DNA of 64,000 nt, from the NCBI GenBank assembly GCA_022419385.1, contig JAJUBI010000004.1, forward strand, positions 3,763,286-3,827,285, in the 5' to 3' direction. Origin of the DNA: Paraconiothyrium sp. Pb-2020. Taxonomy: Eukaryota; Ascomycota; Dothideomycetes; Pleosporales; Didymosphaeriaceae. Positions 50,770-62,616 of this stretch are shown piece by piece; the stretch's first letter is position 1, and every line of letters begins with the position of its first letter. Below the pieces are notes generated by a model. The model saw only the letters and a list, made by a program, of their open reading frames with translations, made no database searches and had not been told where the DNA came from. Position numbers and translations under genes: made by a program.

Positions 50770-53391
50770 CTATACCTCCCCACGCAATGTCAAATTTGGA
50801 TGCTCTGTTCGACGACCGCCTTCCAGATCCTGGCGCCTCCGCGCGTCTCTCACTGCGGCACCCACCGCATCCGTAAGATCAATGTGGAAGAACGGTCTGT
50901 CCACCGCATACACAGCTTCCATCCGTCTTCTCTCTTCCGTCTTCACAACAGCACCCGATTCCTCATCCACGCTAGAAGAAGTCCTAAACGGGTCCTTTAC
51001 TTCGCCACTATCGGGATGAAACACCGTCGAGGTTTTGTTTGAGATCTCCTCGTTCAGAACAATCACGTCTCCCACGCTCGCAGATCGCTTCTCGGCACCC
51101 TCAGCTGAAGAAACAGGCGAAACCGCATACGTAGGACACCAAGCAGCAAACGCAGCCGCATTCTTCGCCGACGGCCGGCCAAACCCCGCTGTTGCGAGAG
51201 CACGCCTCGTCCACCGATTGTGCACACCGGCAAAGTGCCACTCGACTACACTGGGCGCCGCGTATCGGTCCAGCGTACTCCGCATATCAATCAGCCCTTG
51301 TACACTCGTGATATCGATGACGTTGACGGTCGAGAAGTCGAGCACTACGGCGCGAAGTACCGGCTTCTGCGTGGCATCTTTGTCACATCGGCGAGCGGGC
51401 GGCGGGGCGTCGCTCCAAAGGCGGTCTTTGATTGGGACGCCGTCGTCCTCGACGGTACGGCGCGTGTGCGCGTAGATGTGAGAGAGAAGGTAGTCGATGT
51501 GGTGCGCTTGGTTGATGTAGTTGAATGACTCGGCGAAGCGGTAGATGAACACGCCTGGATGGGCGGGCTCGACTGTGATGCGGGGGTTGTGGGCTTTCTT
51601 CCCGTGAAGGGGGAGGTAGACGTTGCGTGTCAGTTCCTTAGTGGTAGTTGTGAGAGAGGTGTGCGATGGAAAAGGAGAGTTTTCGCCGGTTGTATGTGCT
51701 GTGTGTTTGGAGTGGTGGATCATTCGCGTGACTTTTGCCTGGCCCTGGGACTTTCCCTGTGTACGTGCCATCCGGATCAGGAGCAGGGCGAATGAAAGTG
51801 CGATGCCGACGTATATCGATGTTTCGAGGTCAGTGAAGATGGCGAGTACTACGCCGATGACCCATATGCCGAACTCAAAGGGCGAGTATTGCCAGAACTT
51901 GTACAATTTGTGTGGCGGAGTGACCAGGTTCCACGTAGCGTGAATGATCAAGCCGGCTAGTGCTGCGTTCGGAATAAAGTAAAAGACGGCCGTCAAGGCA
52001 TAGAGCGCGAGGACCAGCACCATCGCACTGAAGAGCCCAGCAAGCGGGGTCTTCACTCCGGCTTTTGTTAGGACAGCTGAGGCGCCGAAAGACCCGGTAC
52101 AGACATATCCTCCCACGAATGGACTCAATAGGTTGGCGAAGCCTTGTGCAAGAATCTCTTGAGATGGAACAACGGTATACCCGTATTGGCGACCGAAGTT
52201 CTTGGCAATCGCAATGTGCTCAACGATGAGAATGATGACGATTGCAGGTAGTTCTTTTGAGACGAGGCCGAAGAGGCCCAAATCCATCACCGGGATACTG
52301 GCATGAGAGAACCCTTTCTCGATATGGCCTACGATGCGGAACTTCTCGTGGCCCGCAACCGTCGTTCGGTGCACTAGCCAACTAATGAAGGTATATAATA
52401 GTACCGTGAAGGTCAGACGAAGGGATGAGATCATGCTCCACATCCGTTTCTTCTTAGGTTGTCGAAATTCCATTTTTGAGCAAAAGGTTTGTATGGCAAA
52501 TAATAAGATAATGGAGCTGATGCCAATGGCGGCGTCCAATTGCGCGTTAGGTAGTCCTTTTAGGGTGTTGATGTAGACTCGGTATGGCGCTTCACGGGTA
52601 TTGATACCCTTGATGCCTAGACAAGTGGGTAGTTGCGTCGATATGATCGTGATGCTCGCCGCTGTGACGAACGCGTTGATGGGAGGGTACGGTATGAATT
52701 CAATAAGCCAGCCGAGGCGTAGGAATCCAAGCAATAGCAGGACCAGGCCACAGAGAAAGCATATCGCATGCGCGATCTCTTGTGCCTGATAAACGCCTGG
52801 TCTCTCCTCTTCAATAGTGGTAACCACTTGACCGATAAGCAAAGACCCTACGGCAGTTGCCTGGAGCGAGTGTCAGTATGGGAGGAGTAATGAAGTGTGT
52901 TCTATTGAATATGGACTCACTCCGATGACGATATCTTTAGAGGTGCCAAATATCCAGTACAGACATGCGCCCGTGAAAGTAGTGTACAGGCCGTACGCCG
53001 GGCTCAGCCGCGCCAGCGATGCATACGCCATAGCCTGAGGAACCACTACCAGTCCCACAGTGACACCTACAACCTTAAGTCAGTGCAAGCCAGCAGCAGA
53101 TAAGGTGGATTTGCTCTCACCAGCAATAGCATCTCCCAGTAGCCAATGGAGATTGTATCGACGTATCCATGATGCTGACGGAAACAGATTATGAAAATAG
53201 TCCGCCACGCCGGATACTGTGGGTACAAGATCTCGGAAACATTCTGCGACACTCGGGTCCTCCTCGAAAAATGTGTCGTCAAAGGTCTCTTGGGCGATCC
53301 TCTGGAAAATGCGCTTCTCTTCCTCTCGAGCCGTATGATCAGCATGTAGAATGTTAGTCTGGATGTAGGATCCAAGCTTCCGAGTAGCCAT
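50770..53391 (-). CDS. SulP-family sulfate permease
   Basis: Exons 53391-53121, 53066-52921 and 52860-50770 give 835 aa, the usual length of fungal SUL1/SUL2-type permeases. Introns are 54 and 60 bp with phases 1 and 0. The SulP signature runs across exon 2 (GVTVGLVVVPQAMAYASLA, YGLYTTFTGACLYWIFG, DIVIG-ATAVGSLLIGQ). About ten hydrophobic helices follow, then a cytosolic C terminus with a STAS domain (VLRAVVLDFSTVNVIDITS). The family imports sulfate with protons at the plasma membrane for Cys/Met synthesis. In fungi such genes are usually under sulfur control by a bZIP factor; I could not identify a clear site upstream. Confidence 0.95.
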
Positions 53392-54343
53392 TTCGAATCT
53401 TCACCGCCAGATTACAACGAGAAGGACTCTTACGTGCGACTGAATAGCATCGAACAGTCCACGTACAAGATCGAGACAGGTGGTCAGGGGAGTTGAAAGC
53501 AGGACTGGACCATTCCGGTTGTAAAGGTGAGAAACAGTAACGCAAATCAACATGCCAGAAACACCAGCGGAAGAACATCATTATGTTGACTGGAACTTAC
53601 AGCCGGCTCTCGGTACCGTTTGCAGGATAGTTGACACGCGCTGTCATGATAGCGCACTGTTCTCTAGGCCGACGAGCCGATACCTGGGAATCGGCTCGTC
53701 GGTTCTTGGCGGTTACATACTTCAACACGTCCGCTCTTCACTATCGTGCCAAGGAATTGCGGAGGCGCTCGAGCAAGTGATACTGGAATCGACTGGTCCG
53801 ATGGTATTAAGGCCCCGAGATGTATGGGGCGATCCAGCGGACATCAATACTACGCACCCAGACCTATAGGTATCATGCCGTGCCAACGCACCGACAAAAC
53901 CACCAAGATCGTACGCGTGCCCCTTCATCGATTATTACGCGAAAGAGGATTTCTCGACGATCGGATGATAGCATAAGGGCTTTGAAGGGTGAAATAGAAG
54001 AAGGCCATGATGAGTGAGTAAAAGTGGAGTCTCGGACGCTCGCTCGCGGATGGAATCGCCAAGTGTCTGTTACATAAGGAAAGCACATCACGTGAGTACA
54101 TACAAGTCGGAGTGGACCGTAGCTGTGAGCGCGCGCTTTCAATTGATGCACTCAGATATCATGGCTCCAACCATCAGTAGTTTCGAAGTGTTGAAAGCCA
54201 GCATCTACCGATAACTTTCGTACCCGACATGTTTTTGATGTCGCAGAAAAGCAACTATTCCAGCAATATATCCTTCCATATCTCTAATATGAACGATGGG
54301 GCATAGCTATAATGAAACCAATTCAAGTAGGAACCGCTTTGAC
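53392..54343. promoter_or_regulatory. Sulfate-permease upstream region and neighbouring 3' flank
   Basis: 952 bp holding a strong hairpin (53669-53702). A 105-codon plus-strand ATG frame (53552-53869) overlaps the hairpin and shows no family resemblance, so I do not call it. Confidence 0.45.
53669..53702. repeat. Perfect 13-bp inverted repeat with 8-nt loop
   Basis: CCGACGAGCCGAT (53669-53681) pairs with ATCGGCTCGTCGG (53690-53702) around ACCTGGGA. It lies about 280 bp upstream of the permease ATG. Confidence 0.85.
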
Positions 54344-55893
54344 TCATTCGCACCTCGCCCTCTCCCAAATGATCTTCCCAGGTCTATCGTGTAGGACCCC
54401 GATCCACGGCCACCTGTCCAACACCTCCCTCGCGTCACTCCAGCCTAGTAATCGCATCTTCTTTGTTTGGGTAGATATCATCGGTAGAAGCCATTCAATA
54501 TCGTCATCGTCCGAGACCCACACACCGCCAATCATCAATAGCCAGAACCTCAGTTCGTCCTCGTCCTCTAGTACGTCGCTCTCGAGCACCCTTCTTAGCC
54601 TGCTCGTTACATTATCGTAACTCATCACGCGCTGCCGACCGACTTGTAGGAAAAGCTCCATCATGAACAATATAAGTCCAATGTGATAGGCGTTCTCTTT
54701 CCTGAGGGGAGAATGCGTATGTGGGATGGCGAGCAGGCGGTAACAGACAGTCACGAGGAGTTCTTGGAAGAGGTAGAGATCTACTTTACGTGCGGAGGGC
54801 AGGTCATTGAAGAGCATGGACGTACATATAATGTCCAAGAGGACATCGAGGAGAGCGGCGTCCAGATCGAGGTGCTGGATGTGCTTTCGCGCTGTTTTGC
54901 GGTCGAAGGGGAGATCCATGGCGTGTAAGGTGGTGATGATTTGAGGCATCCGGGAGCGGTGGAAGCGTGGTGTGTCTTCGCGTTGGAGCGTAAACATGAG
55001 GTCTGTCCTTCAATATCGGTTAGCAAATGGGTGGCATCGGTGGGCGGCATGAGAAAATATGCACTACATACTTGCATGCTTTCAGCAACACCGGCAAGCA
55101 GCCTTCTAACGACTCCAGGCCACCTCTCAGCTCGATCATCTGCGCCAGCCCATCCATGTGGATGTTGGCCGCTTCGTGCTGTTGCCTGCACTGCTCTTGT
55201 GTGATAAGTGACATCACGATGCCCAGCGTCGAGTCCGAGAGCGCCTCTTCACTTTCAAGACGTTCTCTAACGTACTTCAAGCTGTTTGAGAGATGATACA
55301 TCGCTACAGGTGAGCTTTCGCCATCGCCGAGAAAGAGCTCGTTGCACGCTTGCATCAGCGCGATGTTGCAGTAGAAAGCTTAATACATGTCAGCGAGGGC
55401 GGATTATAGCCGGGGAAAAGGTATTACATACCGGCTTTGTCAGACATGAGGATGTTCATCCAGGTGTACTTAGATTTGTCCATTGATATGCCTAAAGCGA
55501 TTGGATATAATTTGTGCGCGACGAAGAGAAAGACTGTCTTTAAGTCAATAGCATTTCTTCACCCAGAGAAGGCATGTATATACAGTTAGAAAGCACTTCA
55601 GCCAGATGCGGTGTGAGCCTGACGGGGAATGAGAGCCCCGAAAGCGTGTTGTTGTATATACTGTCCGGCTTGAAGGCGTCCAAATGTGGATAACCATCCC
55701 ACTGGGCTCGTTGACATAGGACCAAAGGAGATGCAAGTGGCGCCTTGACACCCTGGTGCCATAATATATCTCTTTTCGACTTTCGCTGAACGGTCTTCCC
55801 AGCATTCTTGCCTATCATGACATGGCGGCGCATCTGCTTCTTCGTGGACTTGTCGATGTGCGTGCCATTGACGAAGCAGAAAGTTTGCTGCAT
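54344..55893 (-). CDS. Fungal transcription-factor-like protein without zinc cluster
   Basis: Four exons, 55893-55584, 55533-55432, 55378-55072 and 55007-54344, give 460 aa; introns are 50, 53, 53-64 bp in size with consistent phases. The first intron removes an in-frame stop. The N terminus MQQTFCFVNGTHIDKSTKKQ followed by RRHVMIGKNAG is the typical short basic opening of a large ascomycete family whose body resembles the fungal-specific transcription factor domain (PF11951-like). Body motifs are RLTPHLAEVLSN, KYTWMNILMSDKAAFYCNIA, HEAANIHMDGLAQMIELRGG and PRFHRSRMPQII. No Zn2Cys6 cluster is present, so DNA binding is not assured. The role is unknown. Confidence 0.8.
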
Positions 55894-56523
55894 CTTAACA
55901 TCCGATTCGTAGCCTTTGTATCCAACACGATGTGCTCTTGGTCGTTGGCAAAGACGATCGGAAGATGGTCGAGGCGTAGTGCATGTTGACGGTTACAACA
56001 CTGTAAAGGCGGACGATGGATCTACGGGACTAACTAATTTAGGTCAAGTGATGCGGAATTAAGCGCCTAACGCCAGAGCTCCGCGTCGTCGTCCGCCTAA
56101 AGGTTTAGTCGAAAACAACAAGGTGTGTACTTAATTGTAGTACAGTGTGTGAGTACATCAACCATCATCGAGAGGCATGTGCCCGCATGGACATTAATGC
56201 GCGTGAACTTTAACTTCCTACAATCGACTTGAGCGATACATTAGTCTGCTAGTAACTAGTACGGTCTGTGGGTATCTGCATTTTGTTGCCATCTTGAGAT
56301 TTTATACGATCTTTGGTTCTCATAATGTCCTAATCCTCTGTCTCAACCCAGTGTATGCCTATGCCCCGGAGTTGAGCCTGTGTTTCCTTCGTCAAACCCT
56401 TCGACCAGCTGCAGCCCGGAACAGCCAACAGAATAGTAACATGAAAGACCCAGGTCTCTACTAGATCCCAGCCATCGATCTGTCCTTAGTTAGCCAGTCC
56501 TATTTCTCCGGTTTGACGGCACA
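55894..56523. other. Intergenic region
   Basis: 630 bp, with no supported gene. Confidence 0.45.
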
Positions 56524-58384
56524 CTACTGTCCCCAGACCAAGTCAGGCATCTTCAGGTAGCTACTCAAGCCGCGAATAGGGATGTTGAGGCTTCCCTCAT
56601 CGTCTGGAAAGCCCAGCGACTCGTTGAAGCACTCTTGATATACGGACCTCAAAGCGCGACGCACAGTCTTCGCGCATTCCTCAGGGGTCTCTGGCACGAC
56701 GCCAAACCCCTCACGTATGGCGTACATCTTCATCATGCGGAAGAGCTGAGACCCAATCCAGTTGAGCTGTCCTGGGCGAATCGTTCGCTCCAAGCAGTCG
56801 CAGTCGTAGCCTGCGTGTTTTCCGAATATTCCGAGGAGCATCGAGAGTGGGTACATGGAATGCCATGCGCCGTATGCTGTGGCGTGTTTCATATGTATGT
56901 CCTCGGGGAGGATGTGTTCCTTTGCTATTGGTGGGTCCTGCATATTGTGGTATGCAGGATACACCCATTGCGGTTTCGGGTTGGTGAGATCCGTGATGTA
57001 GTGAACATCGTCACGGTTGCCAAGATAGAAGGGGACAGAGTAACACATAGAATCCACGACCGACTGGATGGTTTCGCTAGGATTTTGCGGCCCCATGTGA
57101 GGCTGTAGCCAGCCGTGAGTTTTCATGATGCTCAGTATCTTATTTATGATGAGTTGGTAGCTGCGATACGTGTTGTAGACGGAAGCAACCTGGACCGAAG
57201 GGTAAATCTCGCATGTTTCTTGGTACATGGGAATATACGTTTGCGGCATGTTCCTCGACGGTGTCCATTTCTGTGGCACCCAGTATTCTGGGACGTTCTT
57301 CAGCCATTCAGAAGATGCCTCTTGGAAGTCGAGGATCGTGTCGTAAAGTGTAGTGATCTCGGTCTCATGTGGGCATCGCCTACCAGAGCAGCGGGGATGG
57401 CTTTTCAGGAGGACGTCAAAATTGTACTGAATATTTGCGACCGAGATGCCAATCCAATTAAGCTTCATCGCTGGGGATCGGGGCAATGTATACGGCAATG
57501 ATGCGAACCAGGGTATCAGACCTGCATCGACCTAATGGCAAAGATTAGCGTATGCCAAGCGTGTAAATGGGGCGGACATCGGTCAAGCCTAATAGACGAT
57601 GTGATTATTACGTCGATCATAGTCGAGAAATTGCTAGAACTCCATAGTGATAAAAAAAGGCTCTGCGTACGGGTTGACATTCGCGAATCGCTAACGAGAC
57701 CTCGATGTTGAGAACGTTGAGTAGCAGGCCTCGCGACGCCACAGTGGAGAAACTCTCTATTGGCAGGCTCCGAATCAGCGCAAGGGCTCCGTTGTAATGC
57801 ACTCGGGATGCGGCACGTAAGCCGAATACGGCGGCGATGTTCTCGTGGAACTGCAGCAGTAAAATGGTCATCAGAACTTCGGGTCCGTCAATTGGTCCTG
57901 ATGCTAGCCGTTGTCGAAGCCCACGAACGGCACGGCTGAATGCCGGATTCCTTGCATGGACTCCATTTCTGTGTAACTGCCAAACGTTGACCAGAATTCC
58001 ACCAACGGCGGTTGCCGCGTCCACAACTGGGGAAGTGGCTGGTAGCGCACTTATAGTAGGAGCCACGCTCTCCCACAGCCCTCGACTAGAAACTGCATCT
58101 CTTCCAGCAGTTGCAAAATTCATGACAAAGAAATTCAAGGCTTGCGTCTCCTTATCCTCGTTCAATCCGACCGGGGATGGCCGATGCGGTGGGCCCGAAC
58201 CCAACCGATGCACCACTAATGCCGTTTCGTCCTTGAACCTGATCCTTAGTGGCTTCTCCGTTTCGTAACCTGGGCAGACATATCCGGATTTGGTGCATCT
58301 CTTGCAGGCAGGATCACCCTCATCGCACTTGATACGGCGCTGCTTGCACATGCTGCAGCCCCATGACCGACCGAGATTGACCAT
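56524..58384 (-). CDS. Zn2Cys6 transcription factor
   Basis: Exons 58384-57671 and 57531-56524 (139-bp intron, branch CGCTAATC, acceptor TTAG) give 573 aa. Residues 9-38 form the binuclear zinc cluster C-x2-C-x6-C-x6-C-x2-C-x6-C within GCSMCKQRRIKCDEGDPAC. The rest is a helical fungal-specific regulatory domain (GVHARNPAFSRAVRGLRQRL, GPEVLMTILLLQFHENIA). Such factors bind CGG half-sites and usually control nearby or metabolic genes. Only regulatory genes lie around it, so its targets cannot be inferred from context. Without splicing the frame ends shortly after the donor at CCC|GTACGC. Confidence 0.88.
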
Positions 58385-59314
58385 GGCGTGCAGTAAGAAG
58401 AGGCGTAGTAGATTGGGGTACTGTGAAGGTCATTAGTATTTGCATTGCAGAATATTAATACAAAAGTGTGATTGTCATAGACGATGATGAGGCTGAGGGC
58501 CTGAAGTTGCTCGCAAAATACTTGCCTCATAGGGTCTAGTATGGCATGGCGCATAAGGCTGAGTTTACGCCCTGCCACGTGGTTTACGATAGCCTCGATA
58601 TCTACGTGCGTAGTTCAAGGTATGCAAAGTATTCCCGAGTAGGAGCAATCCGGTAATGACAAGCTCGCTATACTGCACAACAATGGCTGCTGGTGACAAT
58701 GTGTTTCCGAGACCGAGAACAAGACATGGTCGGCTCGCTTAGTACATTGCAACCGTATCAATGGAGCTGAATAATTAAACACAGCTTGTTTGATCATGAA
58801 AGCTTCTGGAGCGTACATTGAGGCGAGAGTATTCGAAACCTGCATGTGAGAATGACACGGCGCCTCGCTTGGGACTTGTCGGAGCAAATCTATCGATTCT
58901 ATGGTTCCGCCCAGTTTGAGATTGGGGCCAAAGCCGGGGGGCCAAACGTGGTACACAACGTTTACAACGGCCTTGTTCCTCATCATTTGCCCGTATTTAT
59001 GCTTGGCGGACTAGACAACGAGGGTGAATTTCGCAACTTTAAGCCTTCTTCTGATGATAACGATCTTCTCACCAATCGCCAAGTAGGAAATGAGCGGAGC
59101 TGACCACTCGAAAGTTTCTTGTGAGTAATCGGAAGTGAGAACGAGGGAGATGAAGCACTCAGTAGACGCTACAGAGAGGCGCAGAGGAGACATTCTTGCC
59201 ATGGGCAAAGATAGCAATGACGACATTGACGCCGCGCTAATTTCGATTGACGTTATGTAATATACAGAAATCGTATTCGACGTGCGTGAGAATGAAGGAG
59301 AGAAAGGCATCTGA
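58385..59314. other. Intergenic region
   Basis: 930 bp with no supported gene; several short antisense frames only. Confidence 0.45.
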
Positions 59315-61699
59315 TCATCTCCAGTGATTGTTATTCTGGTCCTGTACCGGTCCACCAGCATCTGCCCCAGACGAATGCATTTGCTGTTGTGCGGGCATCC
59401 CTGACCCGTATATTAGAGCTTGCCTCATTCTTCCTTCCGTCGGTTGTGGCATATCTCCCATCGGCTGAGACGGTGGTGTGGTCCAATCTTGTATCTGGCC
59501 TGGTGATTGTGAGGCATAAGGACTAGCCTGAGTATTGTATGGGCTCGAGGCGAACGGACTTGTTTGTGGAGGGTAGATTGCTGGTGGCGTTGTTGGCACG
59601 CCATGATGCAATTGTTGCTGTGGCGAAGATCCAGGCATGCTCATCCAGGGCTGGTTGAAGTATTGTGCTGGCATGGCTTGCGGAGGAGGGGAAGCATGTG
59701 GCGAGGCAGCTGCGCGGTTGTACAGCTGTGTCAAGAGTACCTGGGATTCCCGTTGGAATCGTTCTCGCCAGTGAGTGAAGCCAAACCTAAGACCGAAACG
59801 CGAGAGTATATCGGTGAAGTCATTTATGGTATTGATAGCCCGTGTGATCGGGTCTAGAGGTACGTTGTGACCGTCCGGTAACAGTGGTGCAGGGAAAGGT
59901 GGTGCTGAAACAGGAGCAGGCGGCGCAAGGGGGTCTTCAGACGTGTTTGTAGGGGCAGCAGGAACCGGTGGAGCAGGTGGTACGGGATGCAGAATAGCGT
60001 CGGTATTCCGCGAAAGCACGTCAACGAACTGGCGACCTGTCATGTACGCCCGCATGGCATCGTAGAATGTCACCGGTGGCTTGGTCGTGTGAGAGGTCTT
60101 GTTGAGCTGCGCCAGAAGGTTGGTTGCATACGCGATGCAATGTTCGAATATTAGCCGCTGCGCATACTCCTGAATGTGTGGTACACGTGGGCTGGGGGAC
60201 AGTATATACACATAGCTGTAGAGGAGCTCGAGTTCAAAGAAGCATCTGAGCGCCGGGAGTGTGCTCTGGGACATGGACTGGAACCATTCGGTCATACGAT
60301 TGTACATGGTCCAAATGTACGGGTATGGGTCTTGCCATGGCTCACGGCCAGACTGGAAAAGGTCCATATACCATTCTGATTGGATTTGGCGGATTTTGAA
60401 CAGGTCGAGCGCAGAATCGAAGGCCTGCAGGAAGACGTGGCTCTGCGGAGATGAATGTTTGGGTGATGTAGGTGAGCCGTGAAAGGGAAGGTGCACGTGT
60501 GCGGATTCATCCGAAAAGGAGAAGGCACGAGTCTGCACCAGCGCAGTCGACCTGGCAAGATCAGCAACGACACTACAACGACCACCAAAACATACCGATC
60601 CAGCGAATACACACACCAGTACACGCGCCGCCTGATCTCCAGCTTTGAGCGAGCGACCGATGTGCTCTTAGATGGGTCCTGGTGGATGCCAAGATCGACC
60701 ATTGCTCTAGAGGCAGCCCCAATCAAGGTCCAGCTATCGAAGTGGTGTGGGTCCATCGTAGCGTATATGACCAGCAAGACTTGTGCCTGTATACTGCTGA
60801 TAAACCCAGGATGGAGAACCTTCTCAGCCTGCTCTAGGGCAGCATTTACGTGTCCCACTGCGTCCGAGTACAATGTGTCGCCTCGCTGTTCCGATTGAGA
60901 TAGACATGCGATAGCAAGCACCATTCGGACGACCCAGATATCGAAGGGTTTCGCCACACCTTCCGGGTGATACACAGCGTCGACACAAGCATACAGGGTT
61001 GCTTCCTCGAATACCGGCAACAGCGTGAAGATGTTATTCACATACTGTTGGATCAAAGGCGTTGCCGCATACCGTGGAGGGAGCTTCTTGGTCAGCCCTG
61101 CTGGCATCGGTTCCTTCGAGCTCGCAGACAAGATGAGGCGCGCATATGACATTTCGGTGGTGAAACCGTAGAAGTCTCTCGCAGTGGCGTTCACAGCCCT
61201 GCAGAGCATCACATTAATACGAGCTTCGGGACCAATCATCGGAGGGCACTCACAAAAGGCCAAAATCCGACACCAGCTCGTCTATGCTCGATGCTTCTTT
61301 CCGTTGCGCAGCTCGATTATTCGACTTGCCCGCCTTTACGGTTTCCACCGAAGAACGTCGGGGGCTGCTCATATCGGTGTCAAGCATCATAAGAGATGAC
61401 TTCCTTCGCGCCTTCTTCGCCTCGGCAATCTTCTTCTCCAATCTTTCCACCTTGGCTTCCAGCGTTGCGACATAACTCCTTTCTTTTCCACGCGCGAACT
61501 GGTCGTTAGTGCTCGAGCATTCCGTTGCACGGTTGGACTTCTCGCATGCGGTGCATGCAGGCAACTTCCCGTCACATTTGATTTTGGCAGCCCTGCATCT
61601 CTGGCAAGCGGCTACAGGTCTGCTCACGCGGAGCAGCGGCGTTTCCAATACCATGAGGTCGTTTCCGACGAGGGGATAGATGTCGAGATCTGGAATCAT
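59315..61699 (-). CDS. Zn2Cys6 transcription factor with fungal_trans domain
   Basis: Exons 61699-61254, 61198-60596 and 60551-59315 give 761 aa; introns are 55 and 44 bp, both phase 2. The zinc cluster lies at residues ~32-62: ACQRCRAAKIKCDGKLPAC, CEKSNRATEC. A coiled-coil dimerisation helix follows (VATLEAKVERLEKKIAEAKK). The central fungal_trans domain includes VNNIFTLLPVFEEATLY, ASRAMVDLGIHQDPS and RRRVYWCVYSLDR joined across intron 2 to AFSFSDESAHVHLP. The C-terminal ~190 residues are Pro/Gln/Ala-rich, a probable activation region. The start ATG at 61699 gives a short leader before the cluster. The target pathway is unknown. Confidence 0.9.
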
Positions 61700-62616
61700 G
61701 GCGGATATCAACACGAATTCACATGAAAGTCGGACACTAAGAGGTGGGGTTCTTTCGGGACCACGAGAAGCAGCTCACGCAAGTGCGGAGAATGAAGACA
61801 TGATAAAGAAAGCTGAGTAGGGAGGACCAGGCTGAAGAACGAGATGTCGAACATAGGCAAATGGACTTACGGCGTCGGTGGAGTGTACAATATTGGCCTA
61901 GTGTGACAGGGCCAGGTCCGAGTGGACCATATGGTTTGCAGCACAGGGCGACAGGGCCGTTCAGCTCGTGCGTCGGTCGACGGACGTGGTGTTGAGGGGG
62001 GACAGGGTGTGCGCGAGGCGCAGCAGATGCACAATGCGCACTGCGCCCTCTGAATTGATTATCAACGGGACGGCCTCACCGGCTGCGGGAGGAATGGCGC
62101 GTGGGCGATCTGTACGATGCCCCGCGCGATACGGTGCAGACGGTGCGGTTCTCAGCGAGGTAGGGATGGAATGCCAGCGGTGAGATGCGACGCGGCAGTG
62201 CCCACTGTGCCCTGAGGTTTGCTCGCCGAGCGTCCCACCAGCCTATCAAATAGCGCCCACGCCGCGCCACAGGAGTTGGGCTGGCTAGAAGCCGCGGCTC
62301 GACTGTTCGGCCATGGTGTGGACGAGGCGCTTCCAAGGGCCGGTAATTATTTGACGCGCGCCGGGGCACGTCTGTCTGTCACTACAGCCGTGGAGAGACA
62401 TATGCTCGCACCTGCCTGCGCTCTGCCTTTGCGCTTGGCTGTGGCACAAACATCGAAGTCGGTGCCTCGCCGACTCTCCCACCCTTCCTCCACGCCTACG
62501 CCTCGCCTGCTACCGACCTACTCTGGGATGGACGTGCGCGCAGTCGCTATATCCGCTGACGTTCCCCTTCGCCGGACTTCCCCTAGAGCGAGCGCGCGAA
62601 CTCCCCCACGGTGACG
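61700..62616. promoter_or_regulatory. Divergent promoter between two Zn2Cys6 genes
   Basis: 917 bp between two outward-facing start codons, GC-rich in the right half. Frames at 62219-62614 show no family resemblance and are probably leader sequence. Confidence 0.55.

Noticed and set aside
53552..53869. 105-codon plus-strand ATG frame upstream of sulfate permease
   Set aside because: It overlaps the perfect hairpin and the permease promoter, with no family resemblance.
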